Origin: Thermoplasmata archaeon
GTDB lineage: Archaea > Thermoplasmatota > Thermoplasmata > Halarchaeoplasmatales > Halarchaeoplasmataceae
Length of the DNA: 64,000 nucleotides
Assembly: GCA_003560595.1 (NCBI GenBank)
Contig: PWKY01000088.1
Location: forward strand, 1-64,000
Direction: 5' to 3'
Positions within the stretch are counted from its first letter, which is position 1; every line of letters begins with the position of its first letter. The position numbers were made by a program, and so were the translations under genes. The notes beneath the pieces are model-generated. The model saw nothing but the letters and a program-made list of their open reading frames with translations. It was not told where the DNA came from and made no database searches. This document shows, piece after piece, positions 9,677 through 19,495 of the stretch.

Positions 9677-11881
9677 ATGAAGATAGGAGAAAATAAAGTA
9701 ACTTCTGTTGTGGTATGCGCTTTTTTGATGATAACAGCCATAGGTGGGGTATCAATTTTTACCAATTTTGACGTATTCCAAGCTGCAGAGGCAATAGATG
9801 TAGGGAGCAAACCGATAGTCGGTTTAGCACCGGTCGGATCAGTTCTTGACACGGATCAAGCGGATTTATCTGATATCGCTTGGAATTCAGCAGGAACGAT
9901 AGCTTTAGCTGTAGGATGGTCTACCGCTGATTCAAGAGGAGTGGCTTATAGATTCGAAGCTAGAACTGGAGAATGGTTTAGACTCACACACGAGGATGGA
10001 AACATGATCTATGGGGTTACTTGGTGCGATACTACAGAAGGCGGTTCGTTTATAGTTGTTGCCGATGGAACATCTGGCACGGATAGCAGTGTGGGATATA
10101 CTGATGGTTTTAACGGACTTATGCCCTTGTATGGTGGTTTAAACGGAGAAAACTTGAGATCTGTAGCTACTAATAATATTGACCCAAATCCAGTTGTCGT
10201 TGGTTTAAATGGAGCCTTTATGTATGATGGCACAGATTGGCAGCCCATCGGTGGTCTTCAAGGAGGAGACACTTATAATGATATCACCTACACTGGTGGT
10301 TTTTATTACATCGTGGGGGAGAGGTTCATAGATCCTGATTATAGGGGTGTGTTTTACCGATTAGTCGATGGGGGGCAAAATGCACAGTATATTTCTCCAC
10401 CAGAATACTACGACCCTGCAGAATTAAATGTTTTCATGTTCGATCTTCACGGAGTGGATGCTATAGGCGATGATGTGATCTTGGTGGGGACAAATATTAT
10501 TGATGTATACAACGAAGGTAGTTATATGGGAACACCAGTTCATTTAGAAGATCCAATGGAATATATATTCCGTGGCGTTGTATGGTCCAATGATATAGTC
10601 GCATACATCGTGGGACACGATCTAAGTAATAACGGTTTTTACTACCAATACAATATTGAATTACACAAAGTATCCGAAATACCCGGTTCTTCAGATATTA
10701 GTAACGCTCAACACGGTATTGCAGGGACCAACAGTTCACCCATGATGATTTCTGTTGGAAACTATGCTAGCGACAGCGCCTGGCAGATCTCTCAGACCTC
10801 CAGTTTTAACAACGTGATAACCGACGTAGAAACCCCGGATATACAGTGGATGAGACTTTACGATTTTGAAGATTCAGGTAAAACACAACGATTGAACTCA
10901 CAGATCGATGTGAATCCGGAAGGTCAGATAGGTCGACGATATGTCATCGAAGTAGAAGTGACACACAAAATCCAGGGTTACCTAGATTCTGTGGAAGTAT
11001 ATGGATGGTTTGACGAAGGATTTACTGGTCAAAATAGTAACTTTCCAGAAGTTGGCCCTGATCTCCGGACTCGAGCCTTCTATTTCGAAGCTACTTATGA
11101 TGGTGAACAAACGAACTTCCATCAATGGTTCCCTGATGAAATCATCGGTGACCCGATCATTCACCCAGAGATACGTTTACTGGATTGGGAATCATCTGCT
11201 ACATATGGATGGGACGAGGTCAATGAACAAGACATTTGGACCATAGAATTCGTCTTTGCACCCGGAGCCCAGACGCGTTTCGCTCCTGGAGATAATGGGC
11301 AATTTCACGGCCCCCTCGGTGGTGATCATGATAAGGACTCAGCACTTAATACCCCTAACACATGGGACTTTCACATTCGTGGCAATGACGTTGGAGAAGG
11401 CGAAGACAACATGTGGGGCGAGTTCGGTATATTTAGGTTCACTTCCTTGACCCTTTCCGGCTTACCTGGTTCTTACCATGGAGTCGGTGCACCCGGCCAG
11501 GAGATCGAATTGACAGCCGGCGAAACCGTGCTAAGGTACAGTGCTAATTGTGAACATCTGCTGCACGTTTACGTTGAAACCGACCTAAAAGGCACACTTG
11601 GCCAAAATATTCCAGCTTCTTCTTTAGAAGTGCAGGGTGGTTTTAGAGAACGGGTTGCTATAACCGCTGCGGGATATGGTAATTCCGTTTATCTTCTCGG
11701 CGATAGTACGCCATCATACATCCCACCAAGAAACATGTATGATCACTCACTGACCTCTATCGATACATCTAATGAAGAACCAACTTCATACCAAGATATA
11801 AGGTGGTGGATAACTATACCGTCCGTTCCTGAAGATACATACTCTGCGAACATAGTTTACGTGCTTGAACACAGTGGATGA
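9677..11881 (+). CDS. Secreted/cell-surface protein, beta-propeller-like N-terminal half, paralog of the next CDS
   Basis: Signal-like N-terminus VTSVVVCAFLMITAIGGVSIF; repeats DIAWNSAGTIALAVGW...YRFEARTGEW; shared C-terminus ending YVLEHSG. Confidence 0.75.
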   Translation: MKIGENKVTSVVVCAFLMITAIGGVSIFTNFDVFQAAEAIDVGSKPIVGLAPVGSVLDTDQADLSDIAWNSAGTIALAVGWSTADSRGVAYRFEARTGEWFRLTHEDGNMIYGVTWCDTTEGGSFIVVADGTSGTDSSVGYTDGFNGLMPLYGGLNGENLRSVATNNIDPNPVVVGLNGAFMYDGTDWQPIGGLQGGDTYNDITYTGGFYYIVGERFIDPDYRGVFYRLVDGGQNAQYISPPEYYDPAELNVFMFDLHGVDAIGDDVILVGTNIIDVYNEGSYMGTPVHLEDPMEYIFRGVVWSNDIVAYIVGHDLSNNGFYYQYNIELHKVSEIPGSSDISNAQHGIAGTNSSPMMISVGNYASDSAWQISQTSSFNNVITDVETPDIQWMRLYDFEDSGKTQRLNSQIDVNPEGQIGRRYVIEVEVTHKIQGYLDSVEVYGWFDEGFTGQNSNFPEVGPDLRTRAFYFEATYDGEQTNFHQWFPDEIIGDPIIHPEIRLLDWESSATYGWDEVNEQDIWTIEFVFAPGAQTRFAPGDNGQFHGPLGGDHDKDSALNTPNTWDFHIRGNDVGEGEDNMWGEFGIFRFTSLTLSGLPGSYHGVGAPGQEIELTAGETVLRYSANCEHLLHVYVETDLKGTLGQNIPASSLEVQGGFRERVAITAAGYGNSVYLLGDSTPSYIPPRNMYDHSLTSIDTSNEEPTSYQDIRWWITIPSVPEDTYSANIVYVLEHSG

Positions 11882-12040
11882 TGTTCACTAAATAGGCATC
11901 TTCTATATCCCGGATGGACGAGAGAACATCGATACATGAACCCGATATCATAAATATGATAATAATATACGTAATTAGAAGGTGATCTAATTGATATATG
12001 CATATATTATTCATAAGCAAAAAATACTAGATGTTTACTA

Positions 12041-12089
12041 ATCATTTTTAAATACTAGTGTTTGCATATCTCAACAAACGGTGTTTCAG
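12041..12089 (+). promoter_or_regulatory. Promoter/leader duplicated from the upstream paralog
   Basis: ATCATTTTTAAATACTAGTGTTTGCATATCTCAACAAACGGTGTTTCAG, nearly identical to 9631-9676. Confidence 0.65.
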
Positions 12090-14276
12090 ATGATGGTAGG
12101 AGAAAAAAAAGTAGCCCCACTGTTAGTATGTATCCTTTTGATCATAACCGCCTTTGGTGGTATATCTCTACTTACAGAACAGGGGATGTTAGGAAATGTA
12201 GAAGCGGCCGATACCGGTGCTCAGCCCATAGTAGGATTGACTGCTGGGACTTTTGTCGATACCAATGAGGTAGATCTTCAAGATATAGCATGGCACCCCA
12301 GTGGTAATTTTGCAGTTGCCGTGGGACTCGGTGGATGGGTATTCCGATACGAGCCGAATACAGGAAACTGGATAGACATAGATAGTAGTGCACAAACAAC
12401 TGTGGATCTTCGTGCTGTCACTTGGCATGAATTAACTGATGAATTTATCGTTGTCGGTGGAGAATCTGTTGGAACAACTGTTTGGACTACCGATGGATAT
12501 TCACAACTATCGGAATTTCCTGAATCTCCGGAGGCAGAATTATACGATGTTGCAGCGGACCCGGGTTCGGTTTCTGTCATAGTCGTGGGCCTAGGAGGGG
12601 CTTGCTTTGAATATGATGGGACCTGGAACGAGATCACCGATATAGATGGCTCAAATGATCTTTATGGCGCTATATTTAACGGGCCGGGATTTGGGTATTA
12701 TTTTGTAGGGTATAATACAACCATAAATGAAGGAGTGTTATGGAGATATGATTTAAATACAGCAGAACCAATCGACCCCCCTTTACACCGGGGTTGGGAA
12801 ACTAACATAATTTACGGTATAGATCATGATCCAGCTGGACATATGATAATCGTAGGGCAAAATAACATCGATGTATATGACCCGTTAGCAGAACCGGAAG
12901 GAGAATTCATTACCGATGAGCAGCCACCCAGTGGTATGGTAGGTGGTGAGGTGTTTAGAGGCGTCACATGGTTCGACGATACCGCATACATAGTAGGTGA
13001 AAACTTTGGCGACGGTATCTTCTATCAATTTATAGTTGGGGAAAATAAAGTATCAGAGATACCGGTTTCTTCATCAATAACACAAGAACAGTATGCTATA
13101 GACAGCCTACCGGGACGACCAAACTCAATCATTTCCGTAGGTGACCACGGCAGCGACAGTGCGTGGCAGATATCACAGACCTTTGGTTCCAACGATATCA
13201 TAACCGACACTAAAGTTCCTCATATACAATATATAGACCTTTACGAGACTGATGACCTTGACAAAACTCAGCGGTTGAACACACAGTTAGATGTGAATCC
13301 GGAGGGCTCTAACGATCGTAGATATACCTTGGAGGTCCTAGTAACACATGAGACTCAAGATTACTTAGAATCAGTCGACGTCTATGCATGGTTTGACGAT
13401 GGGGATACGGGGGTAAATAGTGACTATCCTGAAGTGGATGTAGAATTCCGAACAAGGGCTTTTAATTTCCGAGCGGAGTATGATCATGTGGGGAAAGTGA
13501 CATCGTTCTCCCAGGTATTCCCAACTGTCGCTAATGACCCAGAAGGTTATGGTGACCAACAGGAGGTGGTTTTACTCGAAACTGACTCTTCTGCAACTTA
13601 TGAGTTCGTTGGAGATAGAGATGAATGGACACTGGAATTTGTATTCGCCCTCGGCCCTCAGGTAAGATGGGCTGCTGGGCAAGACGGAAACTTCCTTGGT
13701 CCTGAATATTCTCCCGTCAAAGATGAAGCCCTCGCAACACCGAATACATGGGATCTTCATATACATGCACAGGACGAGGGTGGTGGTCATAATGATATGT
13801 GGGGCGAATTCGGGATCTTCCGATTTACCTCGCTTACCATCTCTGGTCTGCCTGGTACTTACGAGGGCATGGGAGCACCGGGACAGAAGATAGAACTTAC
13901 ACCGGTGACCTCTAGTATTGTAAAATACAGTGCTAACTGTGATCATAATCTGTACGTTTACGTACAGGACGACCTGCAAGGAGAAGCAACAGAAGATATC
14001 ATCCAAGCTTCAGATCTATCCGTTGCAGGTGGTTTTATCGGAGAAACTGATATAGGTGGTCCCGGAGAATCTCATCCAGTATATCTGTTGGGTAGTGGGG
14101 ATCCAGCATCATATGTTCCACCCCGAAATATGTATGATTATTCACTGACGTCCGTGAGTACAGTCGATGAAGAACCAACCACACATCCCGAAATAAGATG
14201 GTGGGTAGAAATACCCGCGGTATCGGAGGATATATACTCATCTAACATAGTTTACGTGCTACAACACAGCGGATGA
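12090..14276 (+). CDS. Secreted/cell-surface protein, tandem paralog of 9677-11881 (start moved from 12081 GTG to 12090 ATG)
   Basis: Alignment of MMVGEKKVAPLLVCILLIITAFGGISLL to MKIGENKVTSVVVCAFLMITAIGGVSIF; shared MWGEFGIFRFTSLT(L/I)SGLPG(S/T)Y motif. Confidence 0.75.
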   Translation: MMVGEKKVAPLLVCILLIITAFGGISLLTEQGMLGNVEAADTGAQPIVGLTAGTFVDTNEVDLQDIAWHPSGNFAVAVGLGGWVFRYEPNTGNWIDIDSSAQTTVDLRAVTWHELTDEFIVVGGESVGTTVWTTDGYSQLSEFPESPEAELYDVAADPGSVSVIVVGLGGACFEYDGTWNEITDIDGSNDLYGAIFNGPGFGYYFVGYNTTINEGVLWRYDLNTAEPIDPPLHRGWETNIIYGIDHDPAGHMIIVGQNNIDVYDPLAEPEGEFITDEQPPSGMVGGEVFRGVTWFDDTAYIVGENFGDGIFYQFIVGENKVSEIPVSSSITQEQYAIDSLPGRPNSIISVGDHGSDSAWQISQTFGSNDIITDTKVPHIQYIDLYETDDLDKTQRLNTQLDVNPEGSNDRRYTLEVLVTHETQDYLESVDVYAWFDDGDTGVNSDYPEVDVEFRTRAFNFRAEYDHVGKVTSFSQVFPTVANDPEGYGDQQEVVLLETDSSATYEFVGDRDEWTLEFVFALGPQVRWAAGQDGNFLGPEYSPVKDEALATPNTWDLHIHAQDEGGGHNDMWGEFGIFRFTSLTISGLPGTYEGMGAPGQKIELTPVTSSIVKYSANCDHNLYVYVQDDLQGEATEDIIQASDLSVAGGFIGETDIGGPGESHPVYLLGSGDPASYVPPRNMYDYSLTSVSTVDEEPTTHPEIRWWVEIPAVSEDIYSSNIVYVLQHSG

Positions 14277-14361
14277 TGTTTCCCACCATGGGCATCCGTT
14301 GTATCCCGGGTGTCCATTGGAAACATTAATACATATACTGATAATACAGGTGGAGAATCAC

Positions 14362-15708
14362 ATGCTCAGCAGAATGATGGTAATACTGACGGTATCCCTA
14401 CTGTTCGTTTCATTCATCACGGTAGAAAACACACACGCCAGCGATATCACAGATGTAGAGATGCACCTTTTTGATCATCCCCCTGTACTGGTCGACGGTA
14501 AGCCAAGATTTCTCATCGGCGTGTTGAACGTGATCAATGTTTCAATCGCCGGAGATTCAGGACACTTCAGCGCGGAGATACATCCTGCATCAGGATTGCC
14601 AGAAACAAAGAACGAGACCAATCATTATCTATGGAGTTATACCGGTGCTGACTTTGAATGCGAGTACGGAGATTTTATCGACCTAGGGAGGAGTAAGGCA
14701 TCCCAGGACCGTATCGAGTTCGTGGTGGGTGTGTCGGCCTACGTTGACGTCGGTCTGTGGAACCTTACGGTCAGAACTGAAGATGAGGAGTATTTCACGC
14801 AGTTCTTCATGGATCTTCCTGAGACAGGGATAGGGAGTACTGCACCGGACTTTTACTTCAGCACTTCCCCTTTCAGCGGTGAAAAGTATCACTCTTCTGA
14901 CGACATGATGTACTTCAGGACGGTGAACACCGGTAACATCCCTCTCCGGTTAGATATAAGCTATGATAAATATGACCAATATATCACTACAACTAACAGC
15001 ACAGGCATATTCGATATAGGTGAAGAGAGGTATCACCACCTATCATTTGACACACCTGTGTGGGGGCCGCGTATAGTCGAGATCACAGGTAAGATCACCG
15101 GTGAACCCTTCTATGTGATAACCCCGGACATGGTACGGCTTATACCTGTTCCGGAGCTCACCTTCTCCGTCACTTTAGAGATAGTCAGGCCCGGTTTTAC
15201 ATTGATCGACCGAGGCGATGTACAGATACAATACAGGGAGAGTATTTCAATACAGTATGAAGAGACCATCGATATCGAGGTTTACCTGACCGGTAGCACC
15301 GACGTCACAGTACTGACTTCAGCTGATCTTATATCACTTGAATCTGCGACATATAGAGGTGAAGATATAGACGATAACGTTGAAATCAGCTTATCAACAC
15401 ATACCGAGGAGAGGTTGATATTTAAAGTAAAGGGGATCAATGCCAATGAAGTAGGTGAGCTAAGGCATATGATATCATGGGACGATGATGAAGAGTTGAT
15501 CGTCACCGAGATCACAACAGGTCCGGCTCCTGAAGAAGATGCGTCAGAGAACCGGGAAAGGAATATATTCGGTTTGCTTTTTGTAACTGTTGTCATAGGC
15601 ATAGCATCGTTATTCATACTTAAGTCCGTCAAAGGTAAAGAAAAAGAAAGCGAGAGAGAACGCAAAAGAAGGGAATGGTTGGAACGTCATAAAAGGAGGA
15701 AGGTATGA
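14362..15708 (+). CDS. Exported protein with signal peptide, C-terminal TM and basic cytoplasmic tail (ORF track start 14299)
   Basis: MLSRMMVILTVSLLFVSFITVENTHA; NIFGLLFVTVVIGIASLFILKSVKGKEKESERERKRREW. Confidence 0.7.
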   Translation: MLSRMMVILTVSLLFVSFITVENTHASDITDVEMHLFDHPPVLVDGKPRFLIGVLNVINVSIAGDSGHFSAEIHPASGLPETKNETNHYLWSYTGADFECEYGDFIDLGRSKASQDRIEFVVGVSAYVDVGLWNLTVRTEDEEYFTQFFMDLPETGIGSTAPDFYFSTSPFSGEKYHSSDDMMYFRTVNTGNIPLRLDISYDKYDQYITTTNSTGIFDIGEERYHHLSFDTPVWGPRIVEITGKITGEPFYVITPDMVRLIPVPELTFSVTLEIVRPGFTLIDRGDVQIQYRESISIQYEETIDIEVYLTGSTDVTVLTSADLISLESATYRGEDIDDNVEISLSTHTEERLIFKVKGINANEVGELRHMISWDDDEELIVTEITTGPAPEEDASENRERNIFGLLFVTVVIGIASLFILKSVKGKEKESERERKRREWLERHKRRKV

Positions 15709-16349
15709 AAAGGTTTCTGATCGGTATATGTATCGTATTTACTATCCTTCTGAGTTCACTAGCAGGAGCCCAGGAGGGTGGTGTAGGTGTAGTCAATACC
15801 CCTCCTACTTTTGTTTCGATAGATATAAACGAGACCGACGATTTATATTATATCAATGTGAATGTATCCGATTACAACGGTAGAGGAGATATATATAGAG
15901 TATTCGTGAACATATATGATACTGATGACGAGATGATATCCAACATATCATATCAACAATGGGATTCCACAGACCGGGCGACCGCATCCAGGATAGATGC
16001 TTTCATGGAACACAGGGGAGATTATTTGGTTAGCGGTGAAGTCATAAGATATGTAGGAAATGATTGGTTCCTCGAGAACACCACACTTGAACTACAGTTC
16101 GTCCTGCGGCCGTTGGATGGAAAAACCATCAACATACGTGCTTCCGATTTTAATATGGAAGAGGCCTTCTATGAGGGGCCTATAACGTCCAAAACTTTAG
16201 TTCAACCTATCATCGAGGGAAGGGCTATCCCACTTGTTATATCGATGATGACCGCTGGGTTGGGTACTGCAGCAGTTGTATACGACCGCAGGAACAAGAA
16301 CGTTTTGGCACAGACCGTACGAAAGAAGATGGAAGAGGAGATAGGCTGA
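15705..16349 (+). CDS. Exported membrane-anchored protein (signal peptide plus C-terminal TM)
   Basis: MKRFLIGICIVFTILLSSLAGAQ; IPLVISMMTAGLGTAAVVYDRRNK; overlaps previous gene by 4 nt. Confidence 0.7.
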   Translation: MKRFLIGICIVFTILLSSLAGAQEGGVGVVNTPPTFVSIDINETDDLYYINVNVSDYNGRGDIYRVFVNIYDTDDEMISNISYQQWDSTDRATASRIDAFMEHRGDYLVSGEVIRYVGNDWFLENTTLELQFVLRPLDGKTINIRASDFNMEEAFYEGPITSKTLVQPIIEGRAIPLVISMMTAGLGTAAVVYDRRNKNVLAQTVRKKMEEEIG

Positions 16350-18355
16350 TGGTAGATATTGGTGATCTTTTAGGGGAGCCCTGGGAAAAATTTACGAGAT
16401 ATTACCTTCTCAGTACCATCACTCTTACGTTCTTCGTATTCTTAGCCCTATTCGTTGTCACTGAATTTTCCCTGGCATTCTTTAACATCACCGAATTACC
16501 TCTGAACGCTTTTCTTTATCTTGTACCCTTCTTTGAATCTAATATAAGTTTGAATATTTTATTTTTAGGTGCTATCGTTTCCTCAGCAGATGCACTCCTT
16601 CATATGTTTGATAAAAAATTGAATCTTATCTTATCTTTGGTTCCCACTAGCATCATGATCAGCGGCATGATAGTCCAGATATATATCGGTTCGATGGCGA
16701 TCACCGTGATGGTCCTATTTGCATTATTGGTCTTGATGGGGTTGTTAGATATACTTTGCATATTGGAACATCCCGAAGAGCTGGATATAATCGGGCGTGG
16801 TAATCTGCAGATATTTCTTGAAAAGGAAGCTGAATTAAAAGAGATGGCTGAACAGGAAGAAGAATTACTCAAAACGAAGGAAGAGGAACTTATCACCTTG
16901 TCCCAAGAGATGGAATCTTTAGAAGAAAAGATGCATGAAGAAGAAGAGATGCTTAGGCTTAAAGAAGAAGAAGTCGAAGATATACGTACGGAGATGGAGG
17001 AGGCCAAGAGGCAACTTGAGGAGGAAGAAGAACTACTGAGGGTTAAAGAAGAGAACATCGAGGATACCATCGAAAGCAGATTAGAAGAACGGATAATGGA
17101 GGAGGAGGAACTGTTGAGGACAAAGGATGAGGAATTTACAAAATTACAGGATCAACTTGAAACACAAAGAAAACTATACGAAGAAACGAAAAGGGAGCTC
17201 ATGGAAAAGGAACACAAGGTTCAGAACCTAAAAACAGAGATCGAGGAGAGGATGCGGAGGGAGATGGAAGATGAGATGATGCGAAAACTGCGTGAGGAAA
17301 CAGATATCATCTCCAAAAGAGGTAAGCAGGAAAATAAGATGTTCCCATTCACCGCTATCGTGGGACAGAGAGAAGGGAAGAAAGCGTTGATACTTAACGC
17401 AATATACCCTGAAGTAGGCGGGGTACTTCTTAGAGGTGAAAAGGGTACTGCTAAATCCGTTGCTGTGAGAGCCTTAGCCGAAGTACTCCCAAATATAAAC
17501 GTTACCGGATGCCAATACAACTGCGATCCGGATGATCATGAAAAGCTGTGTCCGGAATGTGATGCAAGGGTAAAACAGGATAAGCTCGATAGTTACGAAG
17601 TTCCTGTAAAGGTGGTCAATTTACCACTTAATGTCACGGAGGATAGACTATTGGGAAGTCTTGACATAGAGATGGTGCTGGGAGAAGGCAAGAGGGCCTT
17701 TGAACCGGGTATCTTAGCTGAAGTTAATAGAGGTATCCTTTACGTTGATGAGATAAATCTTCTTGATGATTACATAGTCGATGTGCTATTAGACGCTGCA
17801 TCTTCAAAAAGAGTCATAGTGGAACGAGAAGGTATCAGTGCATCGTATAGCTCAGATTTTATCATAGTAGGAAGCATGAATCCTGAAGAGGGAGAACTTA
17901 GGCCACAGATACTAGATAGGATCTCCTTGATGGTGAACATGAAAGGCATCGACGACATAAAAGAACGTATGAGTATCATTAAAAATAGACAAGATTTCAC
18001 ACTGGACCCGGAAGTATTTAGATCTAAGTATGCAGGTTCACAGGATGAGTTGAAACGTAAGATAGAAAAAGCTAGAGAGATCATGCATCGAGTTAATACG
18101 TCTACAAGCATGCTCAAGTTGATCGCAGACCTTTGCATGGATTTTGGTATCGCAGGTCACCGGGGAGATATCGCTATAGAGCGGGCCGCTAGGGCGAACG
18201 CTGCGTTCAACGGCCGGTTGGAAACTACCATCGACGACATAATGATCGCATCAAAGATGGCTCTACCACACAGGGTAAAAAGGAGGCCTCTAGAGGAGGA
18301 AGAATTTACAGAAGATGTGCTTGAAGAATGGTTCGAATCTAGGGAGCTGACTTGA
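16349..18355 (+). CDS. Membrane-tethered BchI/ChlI-like AAA+ ATPase: N-terminal TM region, long coiled coil, C-terminal Mg-chelatase-like ATPase
   Basis: Multiple hydrophobic helices aa ~20-140; EEEELLRTKEEE coiled coil; Walker A GEKGTAKS; Cys4 GCQYNCDPDDHEKLCPEC; Walker B ILYVDEINLLDDYIVDVLLD. Confidence 0.88.
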   Translation: MVDIGDLLGEPWEKFTRYYLLSTITLTFFVFLALFVVTEFSLAFFNITELPLNAFLYLVPFFESNISLNILFLGAIVSSADALLHMFDKKLNLILSLVPTSIMISGMIVQIYIGSMAITVMVLFALLVLMGLLDILCILEHPEELDIIGRGNLQIFLEKEAELKEMAEQEEELLKTKEEELITLSQEMESLEEKMHEEEEMLRLKEEEVEDIRTEMEEAKRQLEEEEELLRVKEENIEDTIESRLEERIMEEEELLRTKDEEFTKLQDQLETQRKLYEETKRELMEKEHKVQNLKTEIEERMRREMEDEMMRKLREETDIISKRGKQENKMFPFTAIVGQREGKKALILNAIYPEVGGVLLRGEKGTAKSVAVRALAEVLPNINVTGCQYNCDPDDHEKLCPECDARVKQDKLDSYEVPVKVVNLPLNVTEDRLLGSLDIEMVLGEGKRAFEPGILAEVNRGILYVDEINLLDDYIVDVLLDAASSKRVIVEREGISASYSSDFIIVGSMNPEEGELRPQILDRISLMVNMKGIDDIKERMSIIKNRQDFTLDPEVFRSKYAGSQDELKRKIEKAREIMHRVNTSTSMLKLIADLCMDFGIAGHRGDIAIERAARANAAFNGRLETTIDDIMIASKMALPHRVKRRPLEEEEFTEDVLEEWFESRELT

Positions 18356-19401
18356 TGACGATAAAGGATGATATATTTCCTTTTTCAGCGGTGGTAGGCC
18401 TTCCACTCCTCAAGAAAGCATTGATATTGAATATTGTCAATAAAGATATCGGCGGTGTGCTCATAAAAGGTGATAAGGGTACGGGAAAATCACTTACTGT
18501 AAATTCCTTCAAGAATATCCTTCCCTTCATAAAGGTGGTAGAAGGATGTAAGTTCAACTGTTTAGCTAGCGAAGCAGACCGGTTGTGTTTAGAGTGCAAA
18601 GAAAAAGTAAAGGAAGGTAATTTGAAAACCACCGTTAAAAGGATGGACGTTGTAGAGATACCTTTGAACATAACTGAAGATAGACTCATCGGTACCATCG
18701 ATGTAGAAAAAGTACTACAAGAAGGGGTAAAATCATTTGAACCAGGAGTACTTGCAAAAGCCAATAATAATATCCTATACATAGATCAGATCAATCTTCT
18801 TGATCATCATATAGTGGATCTTTTACTGGATGTAGCGGCTATGAAAGTTGTCACCGTGGAACGTGAGGGGATCTCCACTAATTACATGTCGGATTTTATG
18901 TTGGTAGCAAGCATGAACCCTGAAGAAGGGTTCCTACGTCCACAATTGTTGGACCGTTTTTCTTTACAAGTAGAAACCAGGACATCAACCGATACAAAGG
19001 ATCGGCTAGAGATAATAAAGAAGAACAGGGAATATTTTGAAGATCCCTCGGGTATGGCTAGGCACTACAAAAAACAGGATCTAGCTTTGAAAAAGAGGAT
19101 AGATAGATCACAAAAACGTTTGGAGTCAGTCGAACTCCCCGATGAGATGTTAAATCTTATCTGTAAGATCTGTAGGGAATTCGACATAGATGGACATCGT
19201 GGAGATATAATCATCGCTAGGAGTGCGATTACCAATGCTTCATATCACGGTAGAAATAAAGTGACCGTTGAAGATATAATCCAATCCGCTGAAATGGCTC
19301 TTCCCCACCGTATGCGAAAACAGCCCTTTGAAGTTGGAGAATTTAGTAAGGAACAACTAAGCGAATTGGTTTACGAACGTTGGGGTTACCCTCATCCATG
19401 A
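18352..19401 (+). CDS. BchI/ChlI-like AAA+ protein with Walker B DE->DQ
   Basis: Walker A GDKGTGKS; Cys4 GCKFNCLASEADRLCLEC; ILYIDQINLLDHHIVDLLLD; SMNPEEGFLRPQLLDRF. Confidence 0.88.
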   Translation: MMTIKDDIFPFSAVVGLPLLKKALILNIVNKDIGGVLIKGDKGTGKSLTVNSFKNILPFIKVVEGCKFNCLASEADRLCLECKEKVKEGNLKTTVKRMDVVEIPLNITEDRLIGTIDVEKVLQEGVKSFEPGVLAKANNNILYIDQINLLDHHIVDLLLDVAAMKVVTVEREGISTNYMSDFMLVASMNPEEGFLRPQLLDRFSLQVETRTSTDTKDRLEIIKKNREYFEDPSGMARHYKKQDLALKKRIDRSQKRLESVELPDEMLNLICKICREFDIDGHRGDIIIARSAITNASYHGRNKVTVEDIIQSAEMALPHRMRKQPFEVGEFSKEQLSELVYERWGYPHP

Positions 19402-19495
19402 TGTTATCGGACATCAAAATCCATCCCGACACATTCAACATCTTATAGTCTAACTTTGGTAAATAATATAAAGGTCGTATGAAATATAGCTTCCA

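Noticed and set aside
13572-14006. 144-aa antisense ORF in the second secreted paralog
   Set aside because: No conserved counterpart in the first paralog and no domain; likely a shadow ORF.
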